A stretch of 33,078 bases of DNA from JANXVV01 sp038230975 (GTDB taxonomy: Bacteria > Planctomycetota > Phycisphaerae > Tepidisphaerales > Tepidisphaeraceae), in assembly GCA_038230975.1 (NCBI GenBank), contig JBBRMF010000024.1, forward strand, positions 1 to 33,078, given 5' to 3'. Positions 1-8,777 of the stretch are shown here, in pieces (position 1 is the stretch's first letter; every line of letters starts with the position of its first letter). The notes beneath the pieces were generated by a model. That model was not told the DNA's origin and did no database searches. It was given only the letters and a program-made list of their open reading frames with translations. The translations under genes and the position numbers were made by a program.

Positions 1-1
1 G

Positions 2-1012
2 GTCAACATTCAACCCGGACGACCGAGGGATGAAGCCCCCGCGAAGCTAGGTGGGGCGGACAGTTCATATCCATCCGGGCCAATGTTGAGTCGGGCGATA
101 GTGCTTCGCAACGGTTCGATTGTCGGCAACGTGAACATCCAGTCCGCCGATGAAAAAAACGTCCAGTTCACCCGAGCCGATGGAAAAACGGTTTCGGTTT
201 CCACAAACGAAGTCGCCCGCTTGATACTCGCCCCGAGCACCCCTGTGCAACTGTCTAAGATTCCCACTTCGGCTCTGGGGGTGATGATGGCCAAAGGAGA
301 TTTCTTAGAAGGAGATTTTGTTTCGTTGCAGAATGGTCGGGTAAAGATTAACTCGGTGGTGTTTGGTCCGAAGGATCTGGCCGTGGGTGGAGAGGCGGCA
401 GTCGTCGTCTTGCACGAGCCGGGTAGCTCGCAAGCCAACTGGGTGGTTCGCACGAAGGAAGGATTTGTCTACATGGCCCGTGCGATGAAAATGGATAAGG
501 ATCAGTTGCTCATCGAAGACGAAACCGCCGGCACGATCAAGGTGGGAGGCGGCAGTATCAGCGAGATCAAAGTGGGAGGCGGAAGAGTGGCCTCACTCGT
601 TGACGTGCTACCTTCTAAAATTGAGGTTGATGCCGGGCTTTCTCCCGCGACGGCCTATTCGATCCATCGATCTGGTGGGCCGGTGTTGACGCTGGGTGGC
701 CAGTCCTGCGAACGTGGGATTCTCTGCCAGGCCGGGGCATCATTGAGATTTGATCTGGATGGAAACTACAAAGTATTTCTCTGTCGAGCCGGCATTCCCG
801 ATGGCGTGTTACCTACAACAGTCACGCGGCTACTCATATTGGCCGACAAACAGGAGATCTACCGCTCCGCTCCGCAATCCAGCCTGAATGCACCTTTGTC
901 CGTATCGGTGAAAGTGACCGGGGTCAAGTCCCTGGTATTACGTGTTGAACATGTCGGAGAGGCTCATCTACCAGCCTCGATGTTGTGGAGCGAACCGATG
1001 TTGGTGAAGTAA
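2..1012 (+). CDS. NPCBM-domain protein, 5' partial
   Basis: The reading frame is open from the first bases of the window, so the gene most likely starts upstream; the first ATG inside the window is at 83 and has no clear ribosome binding site. The N-terminal part contains two short beta-rich units of similar form (NGSIVGNV..., LEGDFVSLQNGRVKI...), as in planctomycete proteins that store 'what to do with a value' style beta repeats of unknown function. The last 110 or so residues fit an NPCBM (novel putative carbohydrate-binding module) domain: LGGQSCERGILCQAG, then FDLDGNYKVFLCRAGI, then KQEIYRSAP and a closing VKSLVLRVEHVG strand. Such proteins are usually exported. No enzyme motif is visible. 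The domain call is fairly sure, the function is not. Confidence 0.7.
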   Translation, partial: VNIQPGRPRDEAPAKLGGADSSYPSGPMLSRAIVLRNGSIVGNVNIQSADEKNVQFTRADGKTVSVSTNEVARLILAPSTPVQLSKIPTSALGVMMAKGDFLEGDFVSLQNGRVKINSVVFGPKDLAVGGEAAVVVLHEPGSSQANWVVRTKEGFVYMARAMKMDKDQLLIEDETAGTIKVGGGSISEIKVGGGRVASLVDVLPSKIEVDAGLSPATAYSIHRSGGPVLTLGGQSCERGILCQAGASLRFDLDGNYKVFLCRAGIPDGVLPTTVTRLLILADKQEIYRSAPQSSLNAPLSVSVKVTGVKSLVLRVEHVGEAHLPASMLWSEPMLVK

Positions 1013-1037
1013 CGAAAGTGTTGTAGGGTGGGTGTAT

Positions 1038-1988
1038 TTAGTCAATCGCAGGATTCGTTCTAGCCATTTCCAAATCCGCAGCACTCGCATTGGCAATCAG
1101 TTGGGATATATCTTTGCTGCCGGGTATGACGCTGGTGACCGCAGGATGCTGAAGACACCAGGCCAGCGCCCATCGCGACATCTCCAACCCTGGCGGTACT
1201 TCCAGTTTTTGAAGCTGTTCGACTTCCTGTAGTCGCGCGGCAAGTTTCCTGGGGTCCTGGCTGTGGCGCACGTCGTCAGCCGTAAAACTTTCGGGAGTCG
1301 TCAGGACGGGTTTATACTTTCCTGTCAGGAGTCCGCTGGCTAAGGGTACTCGTGCCAGTACTCCGAGGTTCTGTCGCTGGCAACTAGGGAGTAGACTTGT
1401 TTCTGGGGTTCGATCCAATCGGTTGTAGACGACTTGGATGACTTCGACGCCGGCTGACGTTGAAGCATCGACCTGATGCAGTTCATTATTCGCGGAACTA
1501 TTGCTGCTGACCGAGTTGCCGAGATGGCGGACCTTTCCGTCGCGCACGGCTTTCTCCAGTTCGGAGCGTAATTCCGCGTTGTCGAACTCACTGTCTCGAA
1601 CGGAATGGTATTGATACAGGTCGATGTAATCCGTTCGCAACGCGCGGAGCGAGGCTTCCAACTGTTGAACCACATCCTTTGCCGAGCGGTCATCCGTTCG
1701 GTTCATGTGTCCGTGAAACGTATGCCCAAATTTTGTGGCGATGATCCAGTCTCCGCGCCGGCCAGCCGAGCCACTGGCTAAGGCACTGCCAATCAATGAT
1801 TCAGAGACATGGTCTCCGTAGCATTCGGCGGTATCGATCAGATTGATTCCCAGTTCGCGGGCCTTTGCAAGAATGCCGGTTACTTCAGTCTGGCTGAAGT
1901 TTTTCCCCCATTCACCACCAAATTGCCAGGTTCCAAGGCCAATAACCGATGTTTTTAAGCCGGTTCTTCCGAGTGTGCGATATTTCAT
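1038..1988 (-). CDS. Aldo/keto reductase
   Basis: NAD(P)H-dependent oxidoreductase of the aldo/keto reductase superfamily, a cytoplasmic (alpha/beta)8 barrel. The start MKYRTLGRTGLKTSVIGLGT is typical of the family. The catalytic tetrad can be read as D52 and Y57 (IDTAECYG), K86 (IIATKFGH) and H128 (YQYHS). The C-terminal cofactor-binding segment is recognisable as SVIPGSKDISQLIANASAAD. Length 316 aa is normal. It is convergent with the upstream NPCBM gene (25 bases between stops) and divergent from the cold shock gene. The physiological substrate cannot be deduced. Confidence 0.9.
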   Translation of the reverse strand: MKYRTLGRTGLKTSVIGLGTWQFGGEWGKNFSQTEVTGILAKARELGINLIDTAECYGDHVSESLIGSALASGSAGRRGDWIIATKFGHTFHGHMNRTDDRSAKDVVQQLEASLRALRTDYIDLYQYHSVRDSEFDNAELRSELEKAVRDGKVRHLGNSVSSNSSANNELHQVDASTSAGVEVIQVVYNRLDRTPETSLLPSCQRQNLGVLARVPLASGLLTGKYKPVLTTPESFTADDVRHSQDPRKLAARLQEVEQLQKLEVPPGLEMSRWALAWCLQHPAVTSVIPGSKDISQLIANASAADLEMARTNPAID

Positions 1989-2214
1989 GAGTGAGATTAT
2001 TCGCTTTGGGGGCAGTTGCGTCGATCCCCGAGTGTGTCATCGGCGGGTGGATTGTGCAATACGATTAATATCCTTTCAACACAACCTTAATTTTGGTATA
2101 CAATCGATTGTGTTAGCTGCCGCACATCATTGGCGGGTTCGGCACCGCCGGTTTGGAAATCATTTCAGTGTCGCCGTCACGTCTTAAAACGCGGTGATCT
2201 GAGGGAGAAGGGAC

Positions 2215-2448
2215 ATGTCGATGACCGGGACCGTCAAATGGTTCGATTCCAAGAAGGGGTTTGGTTTTATTGTCGATGGACAAGGACGAGATGTTTTCGT
2301 TCATTTCAGTTCCATCGAAGGAGATGGCTTTCGGGCTCTGAAGGACGGTGAGCAAGTCGAATACGAAGAGTACACCGGTGAAAAAGGGCTTTCGGCCCGA
2401 ACGGTCAAGCGGATGACAAGCGACGCTAAAATGGCCGTGGGAAATTAA
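2215..2448 (+). CDS. Cold shock domain protein (CspA family)
   Basis: Small single-stranded nucleic acid-binding protein of 77 aa with one OB-fold. The start MTGTVKWFDSKKGFGFI contains RNP1 (KGFGFI) and is followed by RNP2 (VFVHF). These aromatic motifs stack on RNA or ssDNA bases; family members act as RNA chaperones. A purine-rich ribosome binding site (GAGGGAGAAGG, 2201-2211) sits just before the ATG. The body of the domain ends near residue 66 and is followed by a short tail. The gene has a 226-base leader region shared with the divergent aldo/keto reductase; a long leader is common in this family but I see no clear cold-box. Confidence 0.93.
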   Translation: MSMTGTVKWFDSKKGFGFIVDGQGRDVFVHFSSIEGDGFRALKDGEQVEYEEYTGEKGLSARTVKRMTSDAKMAVGN

Positions 2449-2571
2449 CGAAATGTCGATTGTCCGTGGTCAGTCGTCCGATGCAGAGCACAGTTGATTC
2501 GATTTTTGAACAACTGACAACAGACCAGGAACAACTAACATCTCCCCGCGCGCCCCGTTACACTTCCGCAG

Positions 2572-3372
2572 ATGGGATTATTTGGCTGGGGACTGGTGAC
2601 AGGTCTATTCGGTGGGCTCGCCGGGGCGAGCCTGGCGGCGGTCTCGTTTTATCGCCGCATGTTGAGTTCCGAACGCCGTGCGCGGCAGGCGGAACGTTTG
2701 GCGGAACTCGGTACGCTGACGGGCGGCCTGGCCCATGAAATCAAGAATCCGCTCTCTACCGTCCAACTCAATCTACAGTTGTTGCAGGAAGATCTGCCGG
2801 TGAACGATCAGGTCTACGCGCGGATCAACAATCGGCTTAATCTGGTGCAGCGGGAAACGTCGCGATTGCGGGATATCCTCGACGATTTTCTGCGTTACGC
2901 CGGCAAATTGGAATTGGATCGACAGCCGGTCGATCTGAATTTATTGCTGGAAGAGCTGGTCGATTTTTTCACGCCCCAGGCACAGGTCAACCGCGTGCAG
3001 GCCAGGTGGCGGCCGTCAGCACAACCGGTGATCGTCAGCGCCGACCCAAAGCTGATCAAGCAGGCCGTATTGAACCTGATGCTCAATGCCGTGCAAGCCA
3101 TGACCGGCAAATCCGGACCCATGGGCGGCGAGCTCATCCTATCTGCCCGGCGCGAAGAGTCTGAAGCGGTGATCGATGTCATCGATACCGGCGGGGGGAT
3201 TCCTCCGGATGCATTGAAGAGCATCTTTGACGCCTACTACTCCACCAAAAAAGGAGGCACCGGGCTGGGTTTGGCGATGGCGCTGCGCATCATCCAGGAA
3301 CATGGCGGGCGAATCACCGTTAGAAGTGAAGTGGGTAAGGGGTCTAATTTTCAGGTTCATTTGCCGTACTAA
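2572..3372 (+). CDS. Membrane-anchored histidine kinase (NtrB/AtoS-like)
   Basis: Two-component sensor kinase of 266 aa. Residues 1-27 form one hydrophobic segment that may anchor the protein; there is no recognisable sensor, PAS or HAMP domain. The HisKA domain follows, with H-box LAHEIKNPLS (phospho-accepting H55). The catalytic HATPase domain has the N-box LNLMLNAVQAM (around residue 172), G1 box DTGGGIP (206-211) and G2 box GTGLGLAMALRII (229-241). The E-I-K-N-P form of the H-box is typical of NtrB/AtoS/ZraS-type kinases that act on sigma-54 response regulators. No response regulator is adjacent; an NtrC-type regulator lies at 22.9-24.3 kb, but pairing is only a guess. Upstream start choice is weak because no clear Shine-Dalgarno precedes the ATG. 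Confidence 0.88.
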   Translation: MGLFGWGLVTGLFGGLAGASLAAVSFYRRMLSSERRARQAERLAELGTLTGGLAHEIKNPLSTVQLNLQLLQEDLPVNDQVYARINNRLNLVQRETSRLRDILDDFLRYAGKLELDRQPVDLNLLLEELVDFFTPQAQVNRVQARWRPSAQPVIVSADPKLIKQAVLNLMLNAVQAMTGKSGPMGGELILSARREESEAVIDVIDTGGGIPPDALKSIFDAYYSTKKGGTGLGLAMALRIIQEHGGRITVRSEVGKGSNFQVHLPY

Positions 3373-3396
3373 TTTGTGCGTGATCGCACCGCCTGA

Positions 3397-3420
3397 CCCT
3401 CTCCCGGTAGCGGGAGAGGG
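3397..3420. terminator. Perfect 10-bp hairpin between convergent genes (short PE2-like)
   Basis: CCCTCTCCCG and CGGGAGAGGG are exact reverse complements around a GTAG loop. The hairpin lies 24 bases after the kinase stop and 28 bases before the stop of the convergent release-factor-like gene. There is no T-tract, so it is not a textbook intrinsic terminator. Its arms equal the outer end of the longer PE2 palindromes found at 14.4 and 30.4 kb, so it is probably a shortened member of that repeat family that may also limit read-through. Confidence 0.5.
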
Positions 3421-3448
3421 ACGACGCGAACAATGATGCACTATCTGG

Positions 3449-4003
3449 TTACCCTGCTCCCAAAGGTTTGAATCCGGCGATCAATCGCATTTCGTTCACC
3501 CGAGCCATCAGCTTTTCGTCGCCTTGAAGAAATTTCACGAGATTGCTCGTTGACAACTTAAGCAGTTTTGCGGCTTCGGAAACGCTGAATCCGATGGCGG
3601 TGAGCACGTCTAAAATCAATCCGACCACCGGCAGATACATCTCATGTCGCCGTGAAATATCAAGCTTGCCACCGGGGCAATGCGCTTGAAACCATAATGG
3701 AATGATAAACGTTTCGACGGCGATCCCCTCGCGTAGCTCGAGTGTCATTCGATGTCGAAGCCGACCGAGTGCGGATTTCCGATTGGCCGCCTGCGAGCGA
3801 GATTCATTAGCGATGGCGGCAATGTTCGTGGGCGTGTGGACCAGCCGAATGGCGCTGCTCGTTTTATTGCGCTTCTGACCACCGGGGCCGGAGGCGCGAA
3901 AGGCTTCCCAACGGCAATCCTGCAGAATTCTTTCGTCCGAACACGCGCGCAGGAATGATGCGTCGATAGGTGTTCGAGAAGGTGTTTCGTTCTTCGAGGT
4001 CAT
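3449..4003 (-). CDS. Peptide chain release factor-like protein (GGQ domain)
   Basis: Protein of 184 aa related to the catalytic domain of class I release factors. The GGQ motif that triggers peptidyl-tRNA hydrolysis is at residues 41-43 (RASGPGGQKRNKTSSAIRL). There is no stop-codon recognition domain, as in ribosome-rescue proteins of the ArfB/ICT1 and PrfH type. Instead of the basic C-terminal tail of ArfB, the last 55 residues form a predicted helical region (SVSEAAKLLKLSTSNLVKFL...) that looks like a helix-turn-helix. The likely role is hydrolysis of peptidyl-tRNA on stalled ribosomes; that is inferred from the family. Convergent with the kinase, divergent from the GH57 gene. Confidence 0.8.
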   Translation of the reverse strand: MTSKNETPSRTPIDASFLRACSDERILQDCRWEAFRASGPGGQKRNKTSSAIRLVHTPTNIAAIANESRSQAANRKSALGRLRHRMTLELREGIAVETFIIPLWFQAHCPGGKLDISRRHEMYLPVVGLILDVLTAIGFSVSEAAKLLKLSTSNLVKFLQGDEKLMARVNEMRLIAGFKPLGAG

Positions 4004-4210
4004 GTTGGTGGCGAGCCTCGTGGTAAATGATAAGAGCCATCTCCGGCGATCAATTCAGTGTATCAGGTTTTGCCAAACGAGATCGATGCAATCGAAATCC
4101 TCGAAATTACCTGAATAACCTCCCTGTCGGCATAGAAGCTTTTTCTGCGAGTTGTAGAATGGTCGAGTCTTGGATTGATGTGTTCCTCAGTTGTCCACCG
4201 GGAAGTGACT

Positions 4211-5386
4211 ATGCCTTCGGTCTGTTTTTACTTCCAGATTCATCAACCCTTTCGGCTTCGACGATATAGCGTCTTCGACACCGATCGGCACTATTTCGAC
4301 GATTACAAAAACGGCGAGATCATTCGCAAGGTCGCCCAGAAGTGCTATCTGCCGGCGAACCAGATGATGCTCGATCTGATTCGGCAGCACGAAGGCCGTT
4401 TTCGCATCAGCTATTCGATTAGCGGCTCGGCGCTGGAACAGCTCCAGCAGTATGCGCCGGAAGTGATCGATAGTTTTCATCAACTGAACCAGACGGGTTG
4501 CGTCGAATTTCTGGCCGAAACGTATTATCACTCGCTGGCATTTCTGTACACGCGCGAAGAATTTCGCACACAGGTGGAAATGCACCGTGCGTTGATTCGC
4601 AAACTCTTTGGTCAGGAGCCGCGCGTCTTTCGAAATACCGAACTGATTTATAACAATGATCTGGCGCACTTTGTCAGCCACATGGGATATGACGCGATCG
4701 CCACGGAAGGGGCCGATCATATTCTCGGGCACCGCAGCCCGAATTTTGTCTATCGCCCGCCGCATGCGCCCAAGCTGAAATTGCTGCTACGGAACTATCG
4801 GTTGAGCGATGACATCACGTTCCGATTTTCCAACAAGAGCTGGGAACAATATCCGCTGACCGCCGAAAAATTTGCCCGCTGGGTCAACCAGATCAACGGC
4901 AACGGTCAACTCTGCAACCTGTTCATGGACTACGAAACCTTCGGCGAACACCAGTGGGCCGAAACCGGCATCTTTGATTTCATGCGCCAAGTACCCGGTG
5001 AAATCCTCAAGACCCGGGAGAACCATTTTCTGACCCCCGGCCAGATCATCGATCGCGATGATTCCGTGGGCGAAATTGATGTCCCGCACATGATCTCCTG
5101 GGCCGACACCGAGCGCGATCTTTCCGCCTGGCTGGGCAATGCCATGCAATCCAATGCCCTCCATGAACTGTACAAACTCGAAGGCCCTCTCAAAGAAAAA
5201 GGCGATGAGCAACTGCTGACCGACTGGCGAAAAATCACCACCAGCGATCACTTCTACTACATGTGCACCAAACACTGGGCCGACGGCGATGTCCACAAGT
5301 ATTTCAGCCCGTACGAAAGCCCGTACGACAGTTACATCAACTTCATGAATGTGCTGGATAATGTGAGGACGCGGTTGCGGGAATAG
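4211..5386 (+). CDS. Glycoside hydrolase family 57 (alpha-amylase type)
   Basis: Cytoplasmic-type alpha-glucan hydrolase of 391 aa with a (beta/alpha)7 barrel. All the conserved regions can be read: HQPFRLRRY (residues 11-19), the CVEFLAETYYHSL block (97-109), the catalytic nucleophile in VFRNTELIYNN (E144) and the acid/base in LFMDYETFGEHQW (D240). The start at 4211 (MPSVCFYFQIHQPF) matches how the family normally begins; an in-frame TTG at 4175 would add 12 residues without family support. No signal peptide is seen, so it probably acts on intracellular glycogen or maltodextrin. No glycogen genes are beside it. Confidence 0.9.
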   Translation: MPSVCFYFQIHQPFRLRRYSVFDTDRHYFDDYKNGEIIRKVAQKCYLPANQMMLDLIRQHEGRFRISYSISGSALEQLQQYAPEVIDSFHQLNQTGCVEFLAETYYHSLAFLYTREEFRTQVEMHRALIRKLFGQEPRVFRNTELIYNNDLAHFVSHMGYDAIATEGADHILGHRSPNFVYRPPHAPKLKLLLRNYRLSDDITFRFSNKSWEQYPLTAEKFARWVNQINGNGQLCNLFMDYETFGEHQWAETGIFDFMRQVPGEILKTRENHFLTPGQIIDRDDSVGEIDVPHMISWADTERDLSAWLGNAMQSNALHELYKLEGPLKEKGDEQLLTDWRKITTSDHFYYMCTKHWADGDVHKYFSPYESPYDSYINFMNVLDNVRTRLRE

Positions 5387-5496
5387 AATCAGCGGATGGA
5401 ATGGATATCTTTGATGATTTTTGGTTCTGAACCGAATTACAAAATTTTCCGCAAATTCTCCTCGCCACGGATCGACTCCTCGGTTAAATCTCCTGC

Positions 5497-6858
5497 ATGG
5501 CTGTTCCCATCTGGTTTGGCTTCATCTTCATCGTCACAGGAGTAATATTCGGTTTGCTTGGGCTGTTCATGCTCAAGCGCGGCCTTTGGCCAAAACGGGT
5601 GGGCGTTACTCCGCATTGCCGGCATTGCGATTATATTCTGAGTGGACTGGAAGCCGACCGATGCCCCGAATGCGGTTCGGTTGTCCAACCCGGCGGTGTG
5701 ATTTACGGCGAGCGGCATCGGCGGGCAGGGTTAGCATTCCTCGGCGGAACGTTTGGTTTAATCGGTCTGGGGTGCATCGCGCTTTTTCTTTCCGGCATGT
5801 TGTCGACGATTGACTGGAATCGGTACAAGCCGCTGTCCTGGTTGCTCAAGGATGTTGATTCGCGGAACATGACCGACGCCAACGTCGCGTGGACCGAAAT
5901 ACAACGGCGAATGACGGCCGGCACGCTTTCAGAACACGAGCAAAATCTGCTGGTTGAAAAAGCCCTGCAGGCACAGCAATCGGCGACAAGTCACAACTAC
6001 GACCCGCGGCTTTTTCAGGTCCTGACGAACCGATTCGTCAGTCATCAGCTTTCGCCGGCGCAAGAAGAGAAGTTCTTCGCCGCGGCTTTGAAGGTCGTGC
6101 TGGAAGTCCGCCCGATAGTCGGTTCAGAAGATACAGTCCCGTATTGGATCTGGTCGCGCGGCCGAGGCCCGGATGGCTGGTGGGTCGTCACCCAGTTGAG
6201 TGACTGGCAGATCGACGGCGCAAACGTCGAGTTGAACCTGGGAGGTCGTAGCGGCAGCAGTGGGTTCAACGGAGGGGGCACCGGCAGCGCGCTACCCCCA
6301 CAAAAACCCGGCAAGCATCATCTGCATGTCAAAGCCCAATTGTCTGTCAATGCGCCGGGTCGCCCGAACAATGACCAGGGGCCATTCGATAAAATCGTAA
6401 CCCGGGATCTCGACGCGGATTTTGAATCCATCAACGGTCATAGTCCGATCACTACTTTCACCGCCCCGGCGGCGTCCGTATTGCAGCCGGTGTTTAAGGC
6501 GGACCTGAGTTTCGCAAACAATTATTTGAACCTAACCATTAACGCGAATGCGCCGCCGGTTGATCTTGCGTTGGACTGCTTCATCCTCAGCGGCGGCAAA
6601 GAATACCCCATCGGAAGCATCAACTTTCAAAAAAACTCGGGCGGTGGATTCGGCACCGCGACGCATCAGTATCCGGTACCCATGCCTGCCAAGGTTGATG
6701 TCGTTCTCCGAAGCAGCGAAGCCGCCGCGCGCGGTACCACCAACTTGACGCAAATCTGGAAAGGGGAGATTGTCTTGAAAGATGTTCCCATCATAAAACC
6801 GGCTGCGACGCCCATGACAACCAAAAATAGCGTAGACCCAACCCCGCAGTCCCGATGA
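5497..6858 (+). CDS. Zinc-ribbon membrane protein, function unknown
   Basis: Protein of 453 aa that I can only describe. Residues 4-26 form a transmembrane helix (FGFIFIVTGVIFGLLGLFML). A zinc-ribbon follows at about residues 41-61: CRHCDYILSGL then CPECGSVV, two CxxC pairs as found in many planctomycete membrane proteins. A second hydrophobic stretch (residues 76-103, LAFLGGTFGLIGLGCIALFL) gives a hairpin topology. The remaining 350 residues look like a soluble, beta-rich domain with a glycine-rich segment (GGRSGSSGFNGGG). It is preceded by 110 bases of non-coding DNA and ends 84 bases before the BtpA-family start. No catalytic motif was found. Confidence 0.75.
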   Translation: MAVPIWFGFIFIVTGVIFGLLGLFMLKRGLWPKRVGVTPHCRHCDYILSGLEADRCPECGSVVQPGGVIYGERHRRAGLAFLGGTFGLIGLGCIALFLSGMLSTIDWNRYKPLSWLLKDVDSRNMTDANVAWTEIQRRMTAGTLSEHEQNLLVEKALQAQQSATSHNYDPRLFQVLTNRFVSHQLSPAQEEKFFAAALKVVLEVRPIVGSEDTVPYWIWSRGRGPDGWWVVTQLSDWQIDGANVELNLGGRSGSSGFNGGGTGSALPPQKPGKHHLHVKAQLSVNAPGRPNNDQGPFDKIVTRDLDADFESINGHSPITTFTAPAASVLQPVFKADLSFANNYLNLTINANAPPVDLALDCFILSGGKEYPIGSINFQKNSGGGFGTATHQYPVPMPAKVDVVLRSSEAAARGTTNLTQIWKGEIVLKDVPIIKPAATPMTTKNSVDPTPQSR

Positions 6859-6942
6859 GTTTGCGAGGAATCGTATGAAACTTGAAGCATTGTTTTGCGC
6901 TCTAAGATCAACGCATCACCCATCACTCAAATCCTTCATTCC

Positions 6943-7740
6943 ATGAACCTCATCCCCTTTTCCAAAACCGATTCAAAACTCCTCATCGGCATGCTCCATC
7001 TCCCACCGTTGCCCGGCTCGGCGCGGCATGTGATGGAGATGCCGGAAATTATTGCGCATGTGTTGCGGGATGCCGAGGCTCTGGCTGCCGGTGGGGTACA
7101 TGGATTGATGCTGGAGAATTTTGGGGATGTGCCGTTCTATCCGGGGCGGGTGCCGGCGGAAACGATCGCGGGGTTGACGGCGGCGGCGGGGGAGGTGCGC
7201 AAGCGGTTTGATTTGCCGTTGGGGATCAACTGCCTGCGCAATGATGGATGCAGTGCGCTGGCGATCGCGGTGGCGGTCGGGGCGCAGTTCATTCGGGTCA
7301 ATGTGCTGTGCAATGCGCGCGTGACGGATCAAGGGTTATTGCAGGGGATTGCCCATGAATTGCTGCGAGATCGCGCGCGGCTGAAAGCCGATGGCGTGAA
7401 GATCATGGCGGATGTCGATGTGAAACATTCCGCCCCGCTCGCACCGATTCCGCTGGAAGCAGAAGTGGAAGATACGCTGCGCCGCGGATTGGCCGATGCG
7501 TTGATTGTCAGCGGGCAGGGAACGGGCAAGCCGACGGATATCGAGCATGTGCGGCGGGTGAAAATGGCGGCGGGGGATTCACCGGTGTTTATCGGCAGCG
7601 GTATCACGGCGGAGAATATCGCGAACTTTCTGCCGCACGCGAATGGGTTCATCGTCGGGACGGCGTTCAAAGAAGGCGGCAACCCGGCGAGCCCGGTGCA
7701 GGTTGAGCGCGTGCGGAAGTTGGTCGGAGCAATTGTTTAA
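6943..7740 (+). CDS. BtpA/SgcQ family TIM-barrel protein
   Basis: Protein of 265 aa with the BtpA family signature: IGMLHLPPLPGSARH near the N-terminus, GVHGLMLENFGDVPF, the central LGINCLRNDGCSALAIA, and DALIVSGQGTGKPTD followed by VFIGSGITAENI and GFIVGTAFKEGG. The late motifs are the phosphate-binding loops of a TIM barrel. BtpA was named for photosystem I biogenesis in cyanobacteria, but homologues are widespread in non-phototrophs and many are thought to be sugar-phosphate or nucleoside-related enzymes. ATG at 6943 is preferred over an in-frame TTG at 6895, because family members begin shortly before the IGMLHL motif. Its stop is 3 bases from the stop of the convergent CPXCG gene. Confidence 0.88.
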   Translation: MNLIPFSKTDSKLLIGMLHLPPLPGSARHVMEMPEIIAHVLRDAEALAAGGVHGLMLENFGDVPFYPGRVPAETIAGLTAAAGEVRKRFDLPLGINCLRNDGCSALAIAVAVGAQFIRVNVLCNARVTDQGLLQGIAHELLRDRARLKADGVKIMADVDVKHSAPLAPIPLEAEVEDTLRRGLADALIVSGQGTGKPTDIEHVRRVKMAAGDSPVFIGSGITAENIANFLPHANGFIVGTAFKEGGNPASPVQVERVRKLVGAIV

Positions 7741-7743
7741 ATC

Positions 7744-7959
7744 TTACTCCGCATCCGCCCACACGCGCGGCTCATCCCATGCCTCATCAAACTCAACGTG
7801 AATGATATTGGGGTTGCAGCAGACGGGGCAATCTTCGCCGTATTCCTGGGTGGTGCCTTGGGAGCGGTCGAGGGGGATGACGATCTGCTCGCCGCAGGTG
7901 GGGCAGATGTAGGACGCCTCTCCTTCGGGTTTACGGGTGGATTTGCGTTTTCGTTTCAT
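7744..7959 (-). CDS. CPXCG-motif cysteine-rich small protein
   Basis: Protein of 71 aa with a basic N-terminus and two cysteine pairs, CPTCGEQ (residues 19-25) and CPVCCNP (44-50), followed by an acidic tail (VEFDEAWDEP). This matches the conserved CPXCG-motif small proteins of proteobacteria and planctomycetes, which presumably bind zinc; their role is unknown. It begins 20 bases after the polysaccharide-export gene on the same strand, so the two are probably cotranscribed. Confidence 0.85.
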   Translation of the reverse strand: MKRKRKSTRKPEGEASYICPTCGEQIVIPLDRSQGTTQEYGEDCPVCCNPNIIHVEFDEAWDEPRVWADAE

Positions 7960-7979
7960 CGCGGATTCATTGAACGATT

Positions 7980-8663
7980 TTATCGAGTTGTGCGCGGCAG
8001 TTGCTGCGTACGGCGGGCATTGGCATCGCCAACGGTGGTCGGTTCCGTTTGTTGCTTCGGGCCAAGGCGCAGCACGGAAACGGGGATATTCTTCAGTTCA
8101 AATTGCTGCTCGAATGCCCTGGCGATGGCGATTTCAGCATCCGCCTCGGTCAGGCCGGCCATCTTGAATTGGCCGAGCAACGGCAGCCCGACTTTGCCGC
8201 CTTCGCTCACTTTTAGAATACGGCATTCTTCGATATCCGGAACCAGATCGAAGATGCGCACGCTCAGGCGATCATCCACCGCGATCGGGCCGGATGAGAT
8301 CGATACTGATTTCCCCGTCTCCAAGCGATTGATGGAAGGGATCGCGTTCTGCAGTTGGTTGCTCGCGCGGTACGCATCACCGATTTCCTTTTCGGCTTGC
8401 TCGAAGGATCTGCCGGCGACGCGCAGCTGGCCGACGTAGTACAGTGAAATATTTCCCTGCTCGTCAACGCGCACGGTTTTGAGCGTTTCACCGCCGGTGG
8501 GGCGTACATCCCAGATGCCGACGCAGAGCAGATCGTTCGTCGCGATCATATCGACCGGCTGGGTGGCGGAACCCCCGGCCGGCGCACGGCGGGCAGCGGT
8601 GGAGAGTAAGAGACAAACGGAGAATGCCAACGCCGCACAGAATGGACGGGATATCGAGCGCAT
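7980..8663 (-). CDS. Polysaccharide biosynthesis/export protein (Wza-like)
   Basis: Exported protein of 227 aa. Residues 1-29 form a signal peptide (basic start, LAFSVCLLLSTA core, ARRAPAG cleavage zone). Two export-type units follow, each beginning with a statement of the form 'D-x-L-x-V-x-I-x-D': NDLLCVGIWDVRP (residues 43-55) and DDRLSVRIFDLVPD (130-143). Each is followed by a beta strand carrying G-x-I/V-x-L and a GQ (GNISLYYVGQL, GGKVGLPLLGQF), as in the Poly_export and SLBB regions of Wza. The last 30 residues are low-complexity. Whether it forms an outer-membrane pore is unknown; no capsule genes are next to it. Confidence 0.82.
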   Translation of the reverse strand: MRSISRPFCAALAFSVCLLLSTAARRAPAGGSATQPVDMIATNDLLCVGIWDVRPTGGETLKTVRVDEQGNISLYYVGQLRVAGRSFEQAEKEIGDAYRASNQLQNAIPSINRLETGKSVSISSGPIAVDDRLSVRIFDLVPDIEECRILKVSEGGKVGLPLLGQFKMAGLTEADAEIAIARAFEQQFELKNIPVSVLRLGPKQQTEPTTVGDANARRTQQLPRTTR

Positions 8664-8777
8664 CAGTATCTCCTAAAATAGCCGGCGGGAACGTACGGGT
8701 GTTTAGCGTACCCGCGCGAGGTTCAATCAAGCAAGGGAATTGCGGGCATTATCCCCTGCGATAATGGAGTTGTCGTT

